Shown here piece after piece: positions 1 through 6,178 of a stretch of 6,178 bases of DNA. Location of the stretch: positions 1 through 6,178 of the forward strand of contig JAISPA010000049.1 in NCBI GenBank assembly GCA_031275255.1. Reading direction: 5' to 3'. Source of the stretch: Acidaminococcales bacterium (GTDB taxonomy: Bacteria > Bacillota > Negativicutes > Acidaminococcales > JAISLQ01). Numbering within the stretch: position 1 is the first letter of the stretch; every line of letters begins with the position of its first letter. A program made the translations under genes and the position numbers. Under the pieces are notes generated by a model. The model ran no database searches. It worked only from the letters and a program-made list of their open reading frames with translations, and had not been told where the DNA came from.

Positions 1-1037
1 TCAAAAAGGGAAGCGGGTGTAAAGATGAAGCAGCAAACCTTCGCCGACATAGAATACGCGAGCCGCAAGCGGCAAACCAAACGGGACGAATTCCTGAAAA
101 TCATGGACGAAATCATCCCATGGGAAGAATGGGTTTCTATAATAAAGCCGTTTTACTTCGACAACACCGTCGGGCGCCCGGCGCGCGGCATAGAGATCAT
201 GCTGCGGATGTTTCTCCTTGAGGCGTGGTTCAACTTGTCGGACGAAGGCGTAGAGGATGCTATCTACGACAGTTATGCCATGCGAACGTTTATGAACCTG
301 GACTTCAGCCGGGAGCAAGCCCCTGACTCCACGACGCTGTGCAAATTCCGTAAACTGCTGGTAGACAACAACCGGCAAGATATTCTTCGAGGCCATAACC
401 CGTGCGTTGGAAGAGCATGGGTACATAATGCGCGGTGGGACAATCGTTTACGCTACGATAATTGAAGCTTCAAGCTCCACGAAAAACCGGAACAGGAAGC
501 GTGACGGCGAAATGCATCAGACGAAGAAGGGGAACAAATGGCATTTCGGGATGAAAGCCCACACAGGCGTGGACGCGGGAACGGGCTATATCCACAGCGT
601 CGCGGCAACGGCGGCAAACAAGCATGACATAACCGAAGCACACAAACTCATTCGCGACGACGACGAAGCCATCTACGGCGACGCCGGGTACACAGGGCTT
701 GAGAAGCGCGAGGAAATAAAGTCTGCCCGCGGAAGTCGCGAATTGAATACCGGATTAACAAACGTGCCGGCAAGACGCGCAAAATGCCGGGAGGCTTTGC
801 GCAAGCGTTTGAACGGGAGTTGGAGAGGCGAAAGTCTGTGGTGAGGGCCAAGGTTGAGTATGCATTTTTGCTTATAAAACGCACGTTTGGCTATCGCAAA
901 ACGGTATACAGGGGCATAGCGAAAAATCTCCACAGGCTGCACGTTTTGTTCTTTAGCGCAAACCTGTTGATGTGCGCGAGGTCGGGGGGCTGGCGGCCCG
1001 TGTAGGCCGGCAAGGGAGTAGTGCGCCCTTTTGCCGT
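1..1037 (+). mobile_element. IS5-family insertion sequence remnant, left end outside window
   Basis: The stretch is defined by the broken IS5-type transposase at 25-1005. The ends are not firmly seen. A short match, CAAAAAGGG at 2-10 against the reverse complement of CCCTTTTG at 1026-1033, could be the inner part of terminal inverted repeats, but it is only eight or nine bases and one A longer on the left. The element probably begins before base 1, so no target-site duplication can be checked. The right boundary is a guess based on the transposase stop and this weak repeat. The copy is judged immobile because its transposase is frameshifted twice and lacks a catalytic residue. Confidence 0.6.
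25..1005 (+). pseudogene. IS5-family DDE transposase, frameshifted twice, catalytic Asp lost
   Basis: Such a transposase would cut and join the ends of its own element. Read across two shifts it gives about 326 residues, a usual length for IS5-family enzymes. Frame 1 from ATG 25 carries the N-terminal domain (FADIEYASRKRQTKRDEF, then NLSDEGVEDAIYDSYAMR). Near base 385 one extra base moves the reading into frame 2, giving DIFEAITRALEEHGYIMRGG and on to YGDAGYTGLEKREEIK. At the CCC run 726-728 one base is missing, returning to frame 1 (RIEYRINKRAGK, then VRAKVEYAFLLIKRTFGYRK) up to TAG 1003-1005. The second Asp (codon 680-682) and the Glu (856-858) of the DDE triad are present, but the first, normally in a TIVDATII motif, is Tyr (TAC 449-451). 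Programmed frameshifting is known in some IS5 subgroups, but two opposite shifts plus a lost catalytic residue point to decay. Assembly error could explain the shifts. Confidence 0.88.
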
Positions 1038-1072
1038 CGGAAGTTCGGTTTACGAGGATGAAACTGCTTGAT

Positions 1073-1104
1073 CAGGCAAGTTTTGTATCTCGTTTGCCTG
1101 TTTT
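1073..1104 (+). terminator. possible weak terminator hairpin after the IS remnant
   Basis: CAGGCAA (1073-1079) pairs with TTGCCTG (1094-1100), with one further G-T pair, around a 12-base loop, and is followed directly by TTTT. It lies between the transposase and the secretin gene and could stop transcription from the element. The loop is long and the T-run short, so this is tentative. The rest of 1006-1197 shows no gene. Confidence 0.3.
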
Positions 1105-1183
1105 GCCACAAAGATTTCCGCTATTGTTTTTAATCGGTATTTTAATCAGCAGTTACTAAGATATCATTATAGTTCGTTCTGAT

Positions 1184-1188
1184 AAGGA
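1184..1188 (+). promoter_or_regulatory. ribosome binding site of the secretin gene
   Basis: AAGGA lies nine bases before the TTG at 1198. It supports this uncommon start codon, as does the typical signal peptide that begins directly after it. Confidence 0.65.
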
Positions 1189-1197
1189 AAAATTGTT

Positions 1198-2652
1198 TTG
1201 AATTCTTTTAAAAATAAAAATTCCAAAAGAATAATTCTCATAATAATATTGCTATTACTTCAATTCCAGCATTTTCCATTGCTTGCAAAGGGCGCTTCCT
1301 CTGTCCCTTCCGCTCCGTATGTAAGGGGCGGTCCACCTATTAATAATCCACGACCTCCTGTGACGGACGATGCAAATAATGGTATCGGCGACAAAAACGC
1401 TACTTCACAGAAAAATAAAGTTGCTGAAAGATATGATGCGAATATTGCCGACGAACAGGTTTCTGATTTATATAAAAAACCGATAACACAAGTTTTCCCA
1501 AATGAAATAGCAGTTAAAAATGGCTTGGTTTCGGTGCATGTTGTTGATTATTTGGTGGTAGACCTTCTTAATACTGTATTTAACAAATTAGGTAGAGAAA
1601 TTGCGGTCAGCAGCAATGTCCGGGAGAGCATATCGTTACAAGCGGATGATATCTTGCCGGAAGACTTGCTGGAATTTATTGCAGCAACAGCGGGAGTAAA
1701 CTGGGCTGAACAGGATGGCGTTATCATTGTTTCAACAAATAGCCGATTGGCTTATGCAACTTTTTTCCCTGTTAAATACGCGGACTTGATTAATATGAAA
1801 GATGCTTTGTCTGTTTTTGGCATTGGCGACAAGATTGTTGCCAATAATTATCCACGCGGGCTTCTTGTGTCTGGTACGCCAGACACATTAAAGAGAATTG
1901 GAATTGTTATTGATCAATTTGACAAACGTCTGCCAAGTATAAAAGTCGAATTTAAAGTTTTGGAAGTGAATAAAAGCAAAGAAAGAAGAGTTGGCATTTC
2001 TTGGCAGGACGGTGAAGGCACTTATTCATATAATAAACAAATCGGCGATATAAAGATTATGAGCCAAAGTGGCATATCAAAAATATTTACTGCTGGAATA
2101 GTAGCTACCGCCCAGGAAACTCAAGGCTGGGGCAAAATACTCGCAAGACCTTACCTAATTACAACCAACGCTACCGAGGCACATCTTTCCACCGGCGATG
2201 AAATACCCATATTTTCCAAAGATTATAATGGTAATCCTACAGTAGAATACAAAAAAGTTGGAATAGAGCTGTATGCTACCCCGACACTACTCGAAGGCGA
2301 TTTGCTTAATATCAAGGCAAAAACCATTGTAAACATAATAAGTGGACAGGAGACTCAGCAAGGACTTACCGTACCTAAAATAAGTTCGCGCGAAGCTGAA
2401 ACCATTATGCAGATAAAAAGCGGGGAGACAATAGTCATAGGAGGATTAATCAAGCAGGAAGAAATAAAGAGCGTTGTGCGTGTGCCGGTTTTTGGTAAAA
2501 TACCGATAGTTGGCAGTTTATTCAAAAGTTCACATAAAAGCAAAGCCGAATCGGAAATTTTGATATTTATAACGCCAACGCTTATATATCCCAATTCCGA
2601 CATGGAAAATGCCACGGATGAAAACACAAGCATGGTTGCCAGCACAAAATAA
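1198..2652 (+). CDS. secretin (type IV pilus PilQ / type II secretion GspD-like), orphan
   Basis: The product is expected to form a multimeric outer-membrane channel for a type IV pilus or a secreted substrate. The 484 residues begin with a signal peptide: a basic stretch (5-11), a hydrophobic core (about 12-29) and a likely signal peptidase I site after LLA at residue 30. A Pro/Asn-rich linker follows (about 36-62). Residues about 105-180 resemble an N0/STN domain (LGREIAVSSNV, DLLEFIAATAGVNW) and about 185-245 an N1 domain. The secretin core runs from about 247 to 463: VEFKVLEVNKSKERRVGISW, then ARPYLITTNATEAHLSTGDE, and the family signature VPVFGKIPIVGSLF at 429-442, ending FITPTLI. It is shorter than most PilQ and GspD proteins, with neither an AMIN domain nor the N2/N3 repeats of GspD. 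The gene starts with TTG and is clearly AT-richer than the genes downstream, which hints at a different history. No partner genes (ATPase, PilM-P, pseudopilins) are in view; they may lie upstream of the insertion sequence. Secretin identity is firm, the exact machine is not. Confidence 0.92.
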   Translation: MNSFKNKNSKRIILIIILLLLQFQHFPLLAKGASSVPSAPYVRGGPPINNPRPPVTDDANNGIGDKNATSQKNKVAERYDANIADEQVSDLYKKPITQVFPNEIAVKNGLVSVHVVDYLVVDLLNTVFNKLGREIAVSSNVRESISLQADDILPEDLLEFIAATAGVNWAEQDGVIIVSTNSRLAYATFFPVKYADLINMKDALSVFGIGDKIVANNYPRGLLVSGTPDTLKRIGIVIDQFDKRLPSIKVEFKVLEVNKSKERRVGISWQDGEGTYSYNKQIGDIKIMSQSGISKIFTAGIVATAQETQGWGKILARPYLITTNATEAHLSTGDEIPIFSKDYNGNPTVEYKKVGIELYATPTLLEGDLLNIKAKTIVNIISGQETQQGLTVPKISSREAETIMQIKSGETIVIGGLIKQEEIKSVVRVPVFGKIPIVGSLFKSSHKSKAESEILIFITPTLIYPNSDMENATDENTSMVASTK

Positions 2653-2753
2653 TCATGCTCTATAAAAAATAGTCCCCCAAAGCGGTTTTAATTTAAACGG
2701 CAGTTCATTTTTTTATTGTTAGCCGTACCAACCTTGCCATAAAGTTTGCAATT

Positions 2754-2809
2754 TTTATATTTTGAAAAAGTCCAGCAAGTGGATTTTTTCAAAATATAAA
2801 TTTTTCTTT
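2754..2809 (+). terminator. long AT-rich hairpin plus T-tract, probable terminator
   Basis: Bases 2754-2774 pair with 2780-2800 to make a 21-base-pair stem closed by the five-base loop GCAAG. The only non-Watson-Crick position is G2770 opposite T2784, which is a G-U wobble in + strand RNA but a C-A mismatch in the opposite transcript, so + strand RNA folds better. The stem is followed by TTTTTCTTT (2801-2809), as in a Rho-independent terminator. It sits about 100 bases after the secretin stop and probably ends that transcript. The stem is unusually long and AT-rich, so a miniature mobile element or dispersed repeat is an alternative. The stretch 2653-2753 shows nothing else convincing. Confidence 0.6.
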
Positions 2810-2825
2810 CGTACCTTTCTTGGAA

Positions 2826-2848
2826 AACTCCCCGCGCTGGCGGGAGTT
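2826..2848 (+). repeat. GC-rich inverted repeat before the DUF512 gene
   Basis: AACT (2826-2829) and CCCGC (2831-2835) pair with GCGGG (2840-2844) and AGTT (2845-2848), leaving C2830 bulged and a loop of four bases. No T-tract follows, so it is not an ordinary terminator. It lies in the presumed 5' leader of the downstream operon, about 50 bases before the start codon, and could affect expression or belong to the same repeat unit as the hairpin just upstream. No function can be assigned. Confidence 0.45.
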
Positions 2849-2897
2849 CGCGGCAATAATGCGCGCCTTGCCTGTACGCGTGGAACATGGTGTGTTT

Positions 2898-4205
2898 ATG
2901 CTGAAAAACAAAATGATCGCGGCCGTAGAGCCCGGCAGTTTAGCCGCTTGCGCCGGCATTGTGCCGGGCGAGGTTCTTTTGTCGGTAAACGGCGGCAAGT
3001 TCAGAGATCTTATTGATCTTGGCTATCTGCTGGCCGAGGAAGAGCTTGAATTGAAAATACTCTCCGCAGACGGGAGGGAAAGATTTGTTACAATAAACAA
3101 AGCTATTGATGAAAACATCGGCTTGGAATTTCATACCGCCGTTTTTGACGGAATAAAAACCTGCCGGAACAACTGCGTTTTTTGCTTTGTTGCGCAAATG
3201 CCGCCGAACATGCGTGACAGCTTGTACATAAAAGACGACGACTACAGGCTTTCTTTCTTGTCCGGCAATTTTATCACCTTAACCAATTTGACAGAAGAAG
3301 ATAAAAAACGCATAATTAATTTAAAGCTGTCGCCTCTTTATCTTTCGGTACACGCGACCGACGCGGCCGTCCGCCGGAAACTGCTGGGCAACCGTGACGC
3401 CGGCGGCGTGCTTGGCCTTATAAAAGAACTTACAAGCGCCGGCGTGAAGTTTCACGCGCAGGTTGTGCTGTGTTCCGGTTTGAACGACCGGGAAATATTC
3501 GCTGAGACCTATCGCGATCTTCTAAATTTAAATAACGGTATCCTGTCGGTGGCGGCGGTGCCGGTCGGCCTTACCAAATTCCGTCCTCCGTACGCTAAAG
3601 ACTTGCGCTCCTTCACCGGCGGGGAAGCAAGGGAAATAATAGAGCAAATAAGCCGCTGGCAAAAAGAATGCCGGCAAAATATCGGCAGGCGTTTTATATA
3701 TCCGGCTGATGAATTTTTTGTCCTGGCAGGGCTGCCCTTTCCGGCGGCGGAAGATTATGACGGTTTCGCGCAATATGAAAACGGCGTGGGCATAAGCCGC
3801 GTATTTCTTGACGACTGGCGCAAGAAGAAGGTAAATCCGGGCGCCGCGCCGAAGCAAGCCTGCGTCGTTTGCGGCAGGTCAGCGCAAACAGCCTTGGCCG
3901 GGATGCTGGCAGAAACGGAAACAGCGCTGAAGGCCGGCCATCGGCTGCTTGTCGTTGAAAATGATTTTTTTGGCGATACGGTTACGGTAACAGGGCTGCT
4001 TACAGGGCGGGACATCCTGCGGAGCATAAACAAACTTCCCGTAAAGCCAAGGCGCATCGTTTTGCCGGGTATTGCCCTGAAAAGCAAAACTGAAAAAGTA
4101 TTTCTTGACGATATGGCTTTGGACGAAATAGAGCGCGCGCTTTTGGACGCGAAAGTGGAAATCGCCTGGGACGCGGCCGAACTGAAAAATCTGCTTTATG
4201 GATAA
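2898..4205 (+). CDS. DUF512 family PDZ and radical-SAM Fe-S protein
   Basis: This is a conserved protein of unknown reaction, 435 residues, normal for the family. An N-terminal PDZ-like domain (about 5-70: VEPGSLAACAGIVPGEVLLSVNG) is followed by the radical-SAM cluster motif CX3CX2C with Cys 89, 93 and 96 (KTCRNNCVFCFVAQMP), expected to hold a 4Fe-4S cluster that binds S-adenosylmethionine. A barrel-like region follows (LYLSVHATD, 147-155). The C-terminal DUF512 domain (about 220-425) has DEFFVLAGLPFP, ENGVGISRVF, NDFFGDTVTVTGLLTGRDI and FLDDMALDEIERAL, all typical of the family. Cyanobacterial members are described as putative Fe-S oxidoreductases; the substrate is not known. The start is uncertain: ATG 2898 gives the usual N-terminus but has a poor ribosome site, while in-frame GTG 2892 has TGGA seven bases upstream; the open frame itself runs back to TTG 2820 through the GC-rich hairpin, so that start is unlikely. 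It is the first gene of a tight operon with cobO and der, a neighbourhood often seen in Firmicutes, consistent with a housekeeping role. Confidence 0.93.
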   Translation: MLKNKMIAAVEPGSLAACAGIVPGEVLLSVNGGKFRDLIDLGYLLAEEELELKILSADGRERFVTINKAIDENIGLEFHTAVFDGIKTCRNNCVFCFVAQMPPNMRDSLYIKDDDYRLSFLSGNFITLTNLTEEDKKRIINLKLSPLYLSVHATDAAVRRKLLGNRDAGGVLGLIKELTSAGVKFHAQVVLCSGLNDREIFAETYRDLLNLNNGILSVAAVPVGLTKFRPPYAKDLRSFTGGEAREIIEQISRWQKECRQNIGRRFIYPADEFFVLAGLPFPAAEDYDGFAQYENGVGISRVFLDDWRKKKVNPGAAPKQACVVCGRSAQTALAGMLAETETALKAGHRLLVVENDFFGDTVTVTGLLTGRDILRSINKLPVKPRRIVLPGIALKSKTEKVFLDDMALDEIERALLDAKVEIAWDAAELKNLLYG

Positions 4206-4212
4206 GAGGTGG
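4205..4212 (+). promoter_or_regulatory. ribosome binding site that fixes the cobO start
   Basis: AGAGGTGG contains GAGGTG, complementary to the 16S rRNA tail. It fits ATG 4215 with five bases after GAGG. The in-frame GTG at 4209 lies inside this site and is therefore not a credible start. Confidence 0.75.
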
Positions 4213-4214
4213 CA

Positions 4215-4748
4215 ATGTTGGAAGGAAAACAGGGCATGATACAAGTTTACACCGGCGACGGCAAAGGAAAAACTACCGCCAGCCTCGGACTGGCCTTGCG
4301 GGCCGTTGGCCATGGGTTCAAGGTATTGATGATTCAGTTTTTAAAAGGCGACCCGGAATACGGCGAAGTAAAAGCGGCCGGATTTTTGCCGGGACTGGAA
4401 ATAAGACAGGTAGGGCGCGACTGTTTCGTCAATTTTGCGGCGCCCGACCCTGTAGACGTAAAAATGGCGGCCGAAGGCTGGGAAATGGCAAAAGCGGCCG
4501 TGCTTTCGCGAAAGTACAACATGGTTATTTTGGATGAAATAAATATAGCGATGGGTACTAAATTACTGCCGACAGCGGCGGTTGCCGGCTTTTTGCGCGA
4601 AATCTCCCCGCCGCCGGCGGAAATAGTCCTGACCGGCAGGATGGCGCCGGCAGAAGTGATTGAATTAGCCGACCTAGTAACGGAAATGAAAGAAGTACGC
4701 CATTATTTTGACAAAGGCGTTCATTCGCGCAACGGGATCGACCATTGA
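4215..4748 (+). CDS. cobO: cob(I)alamin (corrinoid) adenosyltransferase, CobO/BtuR type
   Basis: The enzyme transfers the 5'-deoxyadenosyl group of ATP to the reduced cobalt of cobalamin or its precursors, making adenosylcobalamin in the cytoplasm for biosynthesis or salvage. The 177 residues match the compact members of the family. The P-loop TGDGKGKTT (13-21) binds ATP and is the family hallmark, preceded by GMIQVY. A Walker-B-like strand VILDEIN is at 104-110, then IVLTGRMAP (137-145) and ADLVTEMKEVRHYFDKG (152-168), ending NGID as in many CobO proteins. It begins nine bases after the DUF512 stop and ends 15 bases before der, so it is probably cotranscribed with both. No other cobalamin genes are in the window, and I see no cobalamin riboswitch upstream of the operon, which suggests constitutive expression with der rather than control by B12. 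Family assignment is firm. Confidence 0.95.
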   Translation: MLEGKQGMIQVYTGDGKGKTTASLGLALRAVGHGFKVLMIQFLKGDPEYGEVKAAGFLPGLEIRQVGRDCFVNFAAPDPVDVKMAAEGWEMAKAAVLSRKYNMVILDEINIAMGTKLLPTAAVAGFLREISPPPAEIVLTGRMAPAEVIELADLVTEMKEVRHYFDKGVHSRNGIDH

Positions 4749-4752
4749 GAGT

Positions 4753-4757
4753 GAGGA
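4753..4757 (+). promoter_or_regulatory. ribosome binding site of der
   Basis: GAGGA lies six bases before ATG 4764 and only three before ATG 4761. The spacing, and the usual MSxP N-terminus of Der, favour 4764 as the start. Confidence 0.7.
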
Positions 4758-4763
4758 TGCATG

Positions 4764-6092
4764 ATGTCCAGACCGATCGTCGCAATAGTAGGCAGGCCGA
4801 ACGTCGGCAAATCTACGCTGTTTAACCTGATCGCAAACAAAAAAATCTCCATTGTCGAAGACAATCCGGGTGTTACCCGCGACCGCCTGTACGCGCCCGC
4901 CCAGTGGCTCGACAGGGAATTTACGCTGGTCGATACGGGCGGCATAGAAAACAACCTTAAAGATGAAATGTTTGTGCATATACGGGCGCAGGCCGAAATC
5001 GCCATAAAGGAAGCGGATGTTATTGTCTTTTTAGTTGACGCCCGCGCCGGCCTTTTGCAGCAGGACGAGGCGGTATGCTCAATTTTGCGCAGCGCGAAGA
5101 AACCCGTGATATTGACGGTGAATAAAGCCGATTCCCCTAAACAGGAAGCCCAGGTTTATGATTTTTACAGTTTGGGGCTGGGCGATCCCATACCTATATC
5201 TTCCGCCAACAAATTAAACATCGGCGACCTTCTGGACGAGATCGTCGCGAAATTTCCCGAAGAACAAAGCGGTGAGTACGAAGGGGATGAAGACGTCATC
5301 CGCGTTGCGATCATCGGCCGGCCGAACGTGGGCAAGTCATCTATTTTTAACGCGCTCGTCGGCAGCGAGCGGTCCATCGTCAGCGATGTGGCCGGGACTA
5401 CCCGCGACGCCATAGACACGACGGTACAGCGCAACGGGATGAAGTTTCTGTTTATTGATACGGCGGGTATGCGAAAAAAAAGCAAAGTGGAAGAACCCGT
5501 GGAGAAATACAGCGTTATAAGGTCGCTGCGCTCGGTTGACCGCGCCGATGTAACGCTGATGGTGCTGGATGCGGCGGAGGGCGTTACGGAACAGGACAAA
5601 AAGATTGCCGGCTATGCCCACGACGAAGGTAAAGGCATAGTGATCGTGGTAAACAAATGGGATTTGGCGACGAAAGACACCTCTACCCACCTTCGTTATA
5701 CGGAAAATTTGCGCAAAGAAATTGTTTTTCTGCAATATGCCCCTGTTGTCTATGTTTCCGCCAAAAACAACCAGCGGATCAGCCGGCTGCCGGAACTTAT
5801 CCATTACGTTGCCGAACAGCACGCAATGCGTATCGCCACCGGCGTGTTAAATCAAGTGATCGGGGACGCCGTTGCCACCAATCCGCCGCCTTCCGAGCGT
5901 GGAGTGAAACTTAAAATACTTTACGCAACGCAAGTTAAAACCAAACCGCCGACCTTTGTTTTTTTTGTCAATGATCCCGCTATCATGCACTTTTCCTACC
6001 AGCGTTTTTTGGAAAACAAGCTGCGCGACGCTTTTGGCTTTGAGGGTACGCCTATCCATATAATAGTCCGCGGCCGCGACGAAAATACATAA
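4764..6092 (+). CDS. der: ribosome biogenesis GTPase Der (EngA), two G domains
   Basis: Der is an essential cytoplasmic GTPase that acts in maturation of the 50S ribosomal subunit. The 442 residues are full length for the family. The first G domain has P-loop GRPNVGKST (10-18), the G2 Thr in PGVTRD, DTGG (57-60), NKAD (120-123) and SSA (146-148). An acidic linker (about 166-178) leads to the second G domain with GRPNVGKSS (185-193), AGTTRD, DTAG (232-235), NKWD (297-300) and SAK (332-334). The C-terminal KH-like domain (about 355-440) contains LKILYATQVKTKPPTFVFFVN and ends IHIIVRGRDENT. All nucleotide-binding motifs are intact. ATG 4764 is preferred over 4761 because of ribosome-site spacing and the family N-terminus. 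It is the third gene of the operon; in related Firmicutes plsY and gpsA often follow, but neither begins within the 86 bases left here. Confidence 0.97.
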   Translation: MSRPIVAIVGRPNVGKSTLFNLIANKKISIVEDNPGVTRDRLYAPAQWLDREFTLVDTGGIENNLKDEMFVHIRAQAEIAIKEADVIVFLVDARAGLLQQDEAVCSILRSAKKPVILTVNKADSPKQEAQVYDFYSLGLGDPIPISSANKLNIGDLLDEIVAKFPEEQSGEYEGDEDVIRVAIIGRPNVGKSSIFNALVGSERSIVSDVAGTTRDAIDTTVQRNGMKFLFIDTAGMRKKSKVEEPVEKYSVIRSLRSVDRADVTLMVLDAAEGVTEQDKKIAGYAHDEGKGIVIVVNKWDLATKDTSTHLRYTENLRKEIVFLQYAPVVYVSAKNNQRISRLPELIHYVAEQHAMRIATGVLNQVIGDAVATNPPPSERGVKLKILYATQVKTKPPTFVFFVNDPAIMHFSYQRFLENKLRDAFGFEGTPIHIIVRGRDENT

Positions 6093-6178
6093 CACTGTTC
6101 CCCGGCTAAAATCATGGTATTTTTGCGGCCAGTACCTTGTAGCACCTAAAGGTTGTCAGCGAACGGCGAGGATTTTTT
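6093..6178. other. intergenic tail after der, no complete gene
   Basis: No + strand start with a ribosome site is seen. A weak hairpin pairs CTAAAAT region bases 6108-6112 with 6119-6123, extended by GC (6105-6106 with 6125-6126) across one mismatch; a terminator for der is possible but poorly supported. On the - strand a frame is open from the window edge to a TGA at 6114-6112, 21 codons with no start in view. It could be the tail of a convergent gene, a dispersed repeat, or chance. Confidence 0.35.

Noticed and set aside
1..426. Open - strand frame of 141 codons opposite the transposase
   Set aside because: It is antisense to clear transposase coding sequence, has no recognisable domain and is best explained as a shadow.
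1162..1173. Possible -10 element TATAGT (1168-1173) upstream of the secretin gene
   Set aside because: No matching -35 element at 16-18 bases is seen, and the region is AT-rich enough for such a match by chance.
2855..2860. AATAAT as a -10 box for the DUF512-cobO-der operon
   Set aside because: No suitable -35 element lies at the correct distance.
2653..2897. Cobalamin riboswitch ahead of the operon containing cobO
   Set aside because: No B12-box-like sequence or suitable multi-stem leader could be recognised.
2688..3016. Short open frames on both strands spanning the two hairpins
   Set aside because: They read through the inverted repeats and into the DUF512 gene, have no family resemblance, and their apparent protein is a by-product of the repeats.
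3528..4313. Overlapping - strand open frames of 109-144 codons within the DUF512 gene
   Set aside because: Shadows of a gene with strong conserved motifs; no ribosome sites or domains of their own.
5165..5822. Long - strand open frames opposite der
   Set aside because: der is intact on the other strand with all GTPase motifs, so these are antisense shadows.
1..6178. CRISPR array, tRNA or rRNA genes
   Set aside because: No regularly spaced direct repeats and no tRNA or rRNA sequence features were seen.

Overview
The window looks like a chromosomal segment from a diderm (outer-membrane) Firmicute, most likely a member of the Negativicutes. This is an inference from three things: an outer-membrane secretin gene, strong Firmicutes-type Shine-Dalgarno sites, and the gene order DUF512 radical-SAM protein, corrinoid adenosyltransferase, der. 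All genes lie on the + strand.

Bases 1 to about 1040 hold a decayed IS5-family insertion sequence. Its transposase gene is broken by two opposite single-base shifts, and the first catalytic Asp is replaced by Tyr. Bases 1006-1197 are non-coding and carry a possible weak terminator hairpin. An AT-rich gene at 1198-2652 encodes a 484-residue secretin with a signal peptide and PilQ/GspD-like layout; no pilus or secretion partner genes are visible. Bases 2653-2897 are non-coding and hold a long, nearly perfect hairpin followed by a T-tract, probably the secretin terminator, and then a second GC-rich hairpin.

From 2898 to 6092 there is a tightly packed housekeeping operon: a DUF512 PDZ/radical-SAM protein, a cob(I)alamin adenosyltransferase (CobO/BtuR), and the double-GTPase ribosome assembly factor Der (EngA). 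Gaps between these genes are 9 and 15 bases, so they are probably cotranscribed. The last 86 bases contain no complete gene, only a weak hairpin and an unexplained short open frame on the - strand.

The operon genes are conserved and look intact. The insertion-sequence remnant and the isolated AT-rich secretin form the accessory part of the window. I found no convincing novel system. The most notable points are the multiply inactivated transposase, the orphan secretin and the structured intergenic element before the operon.
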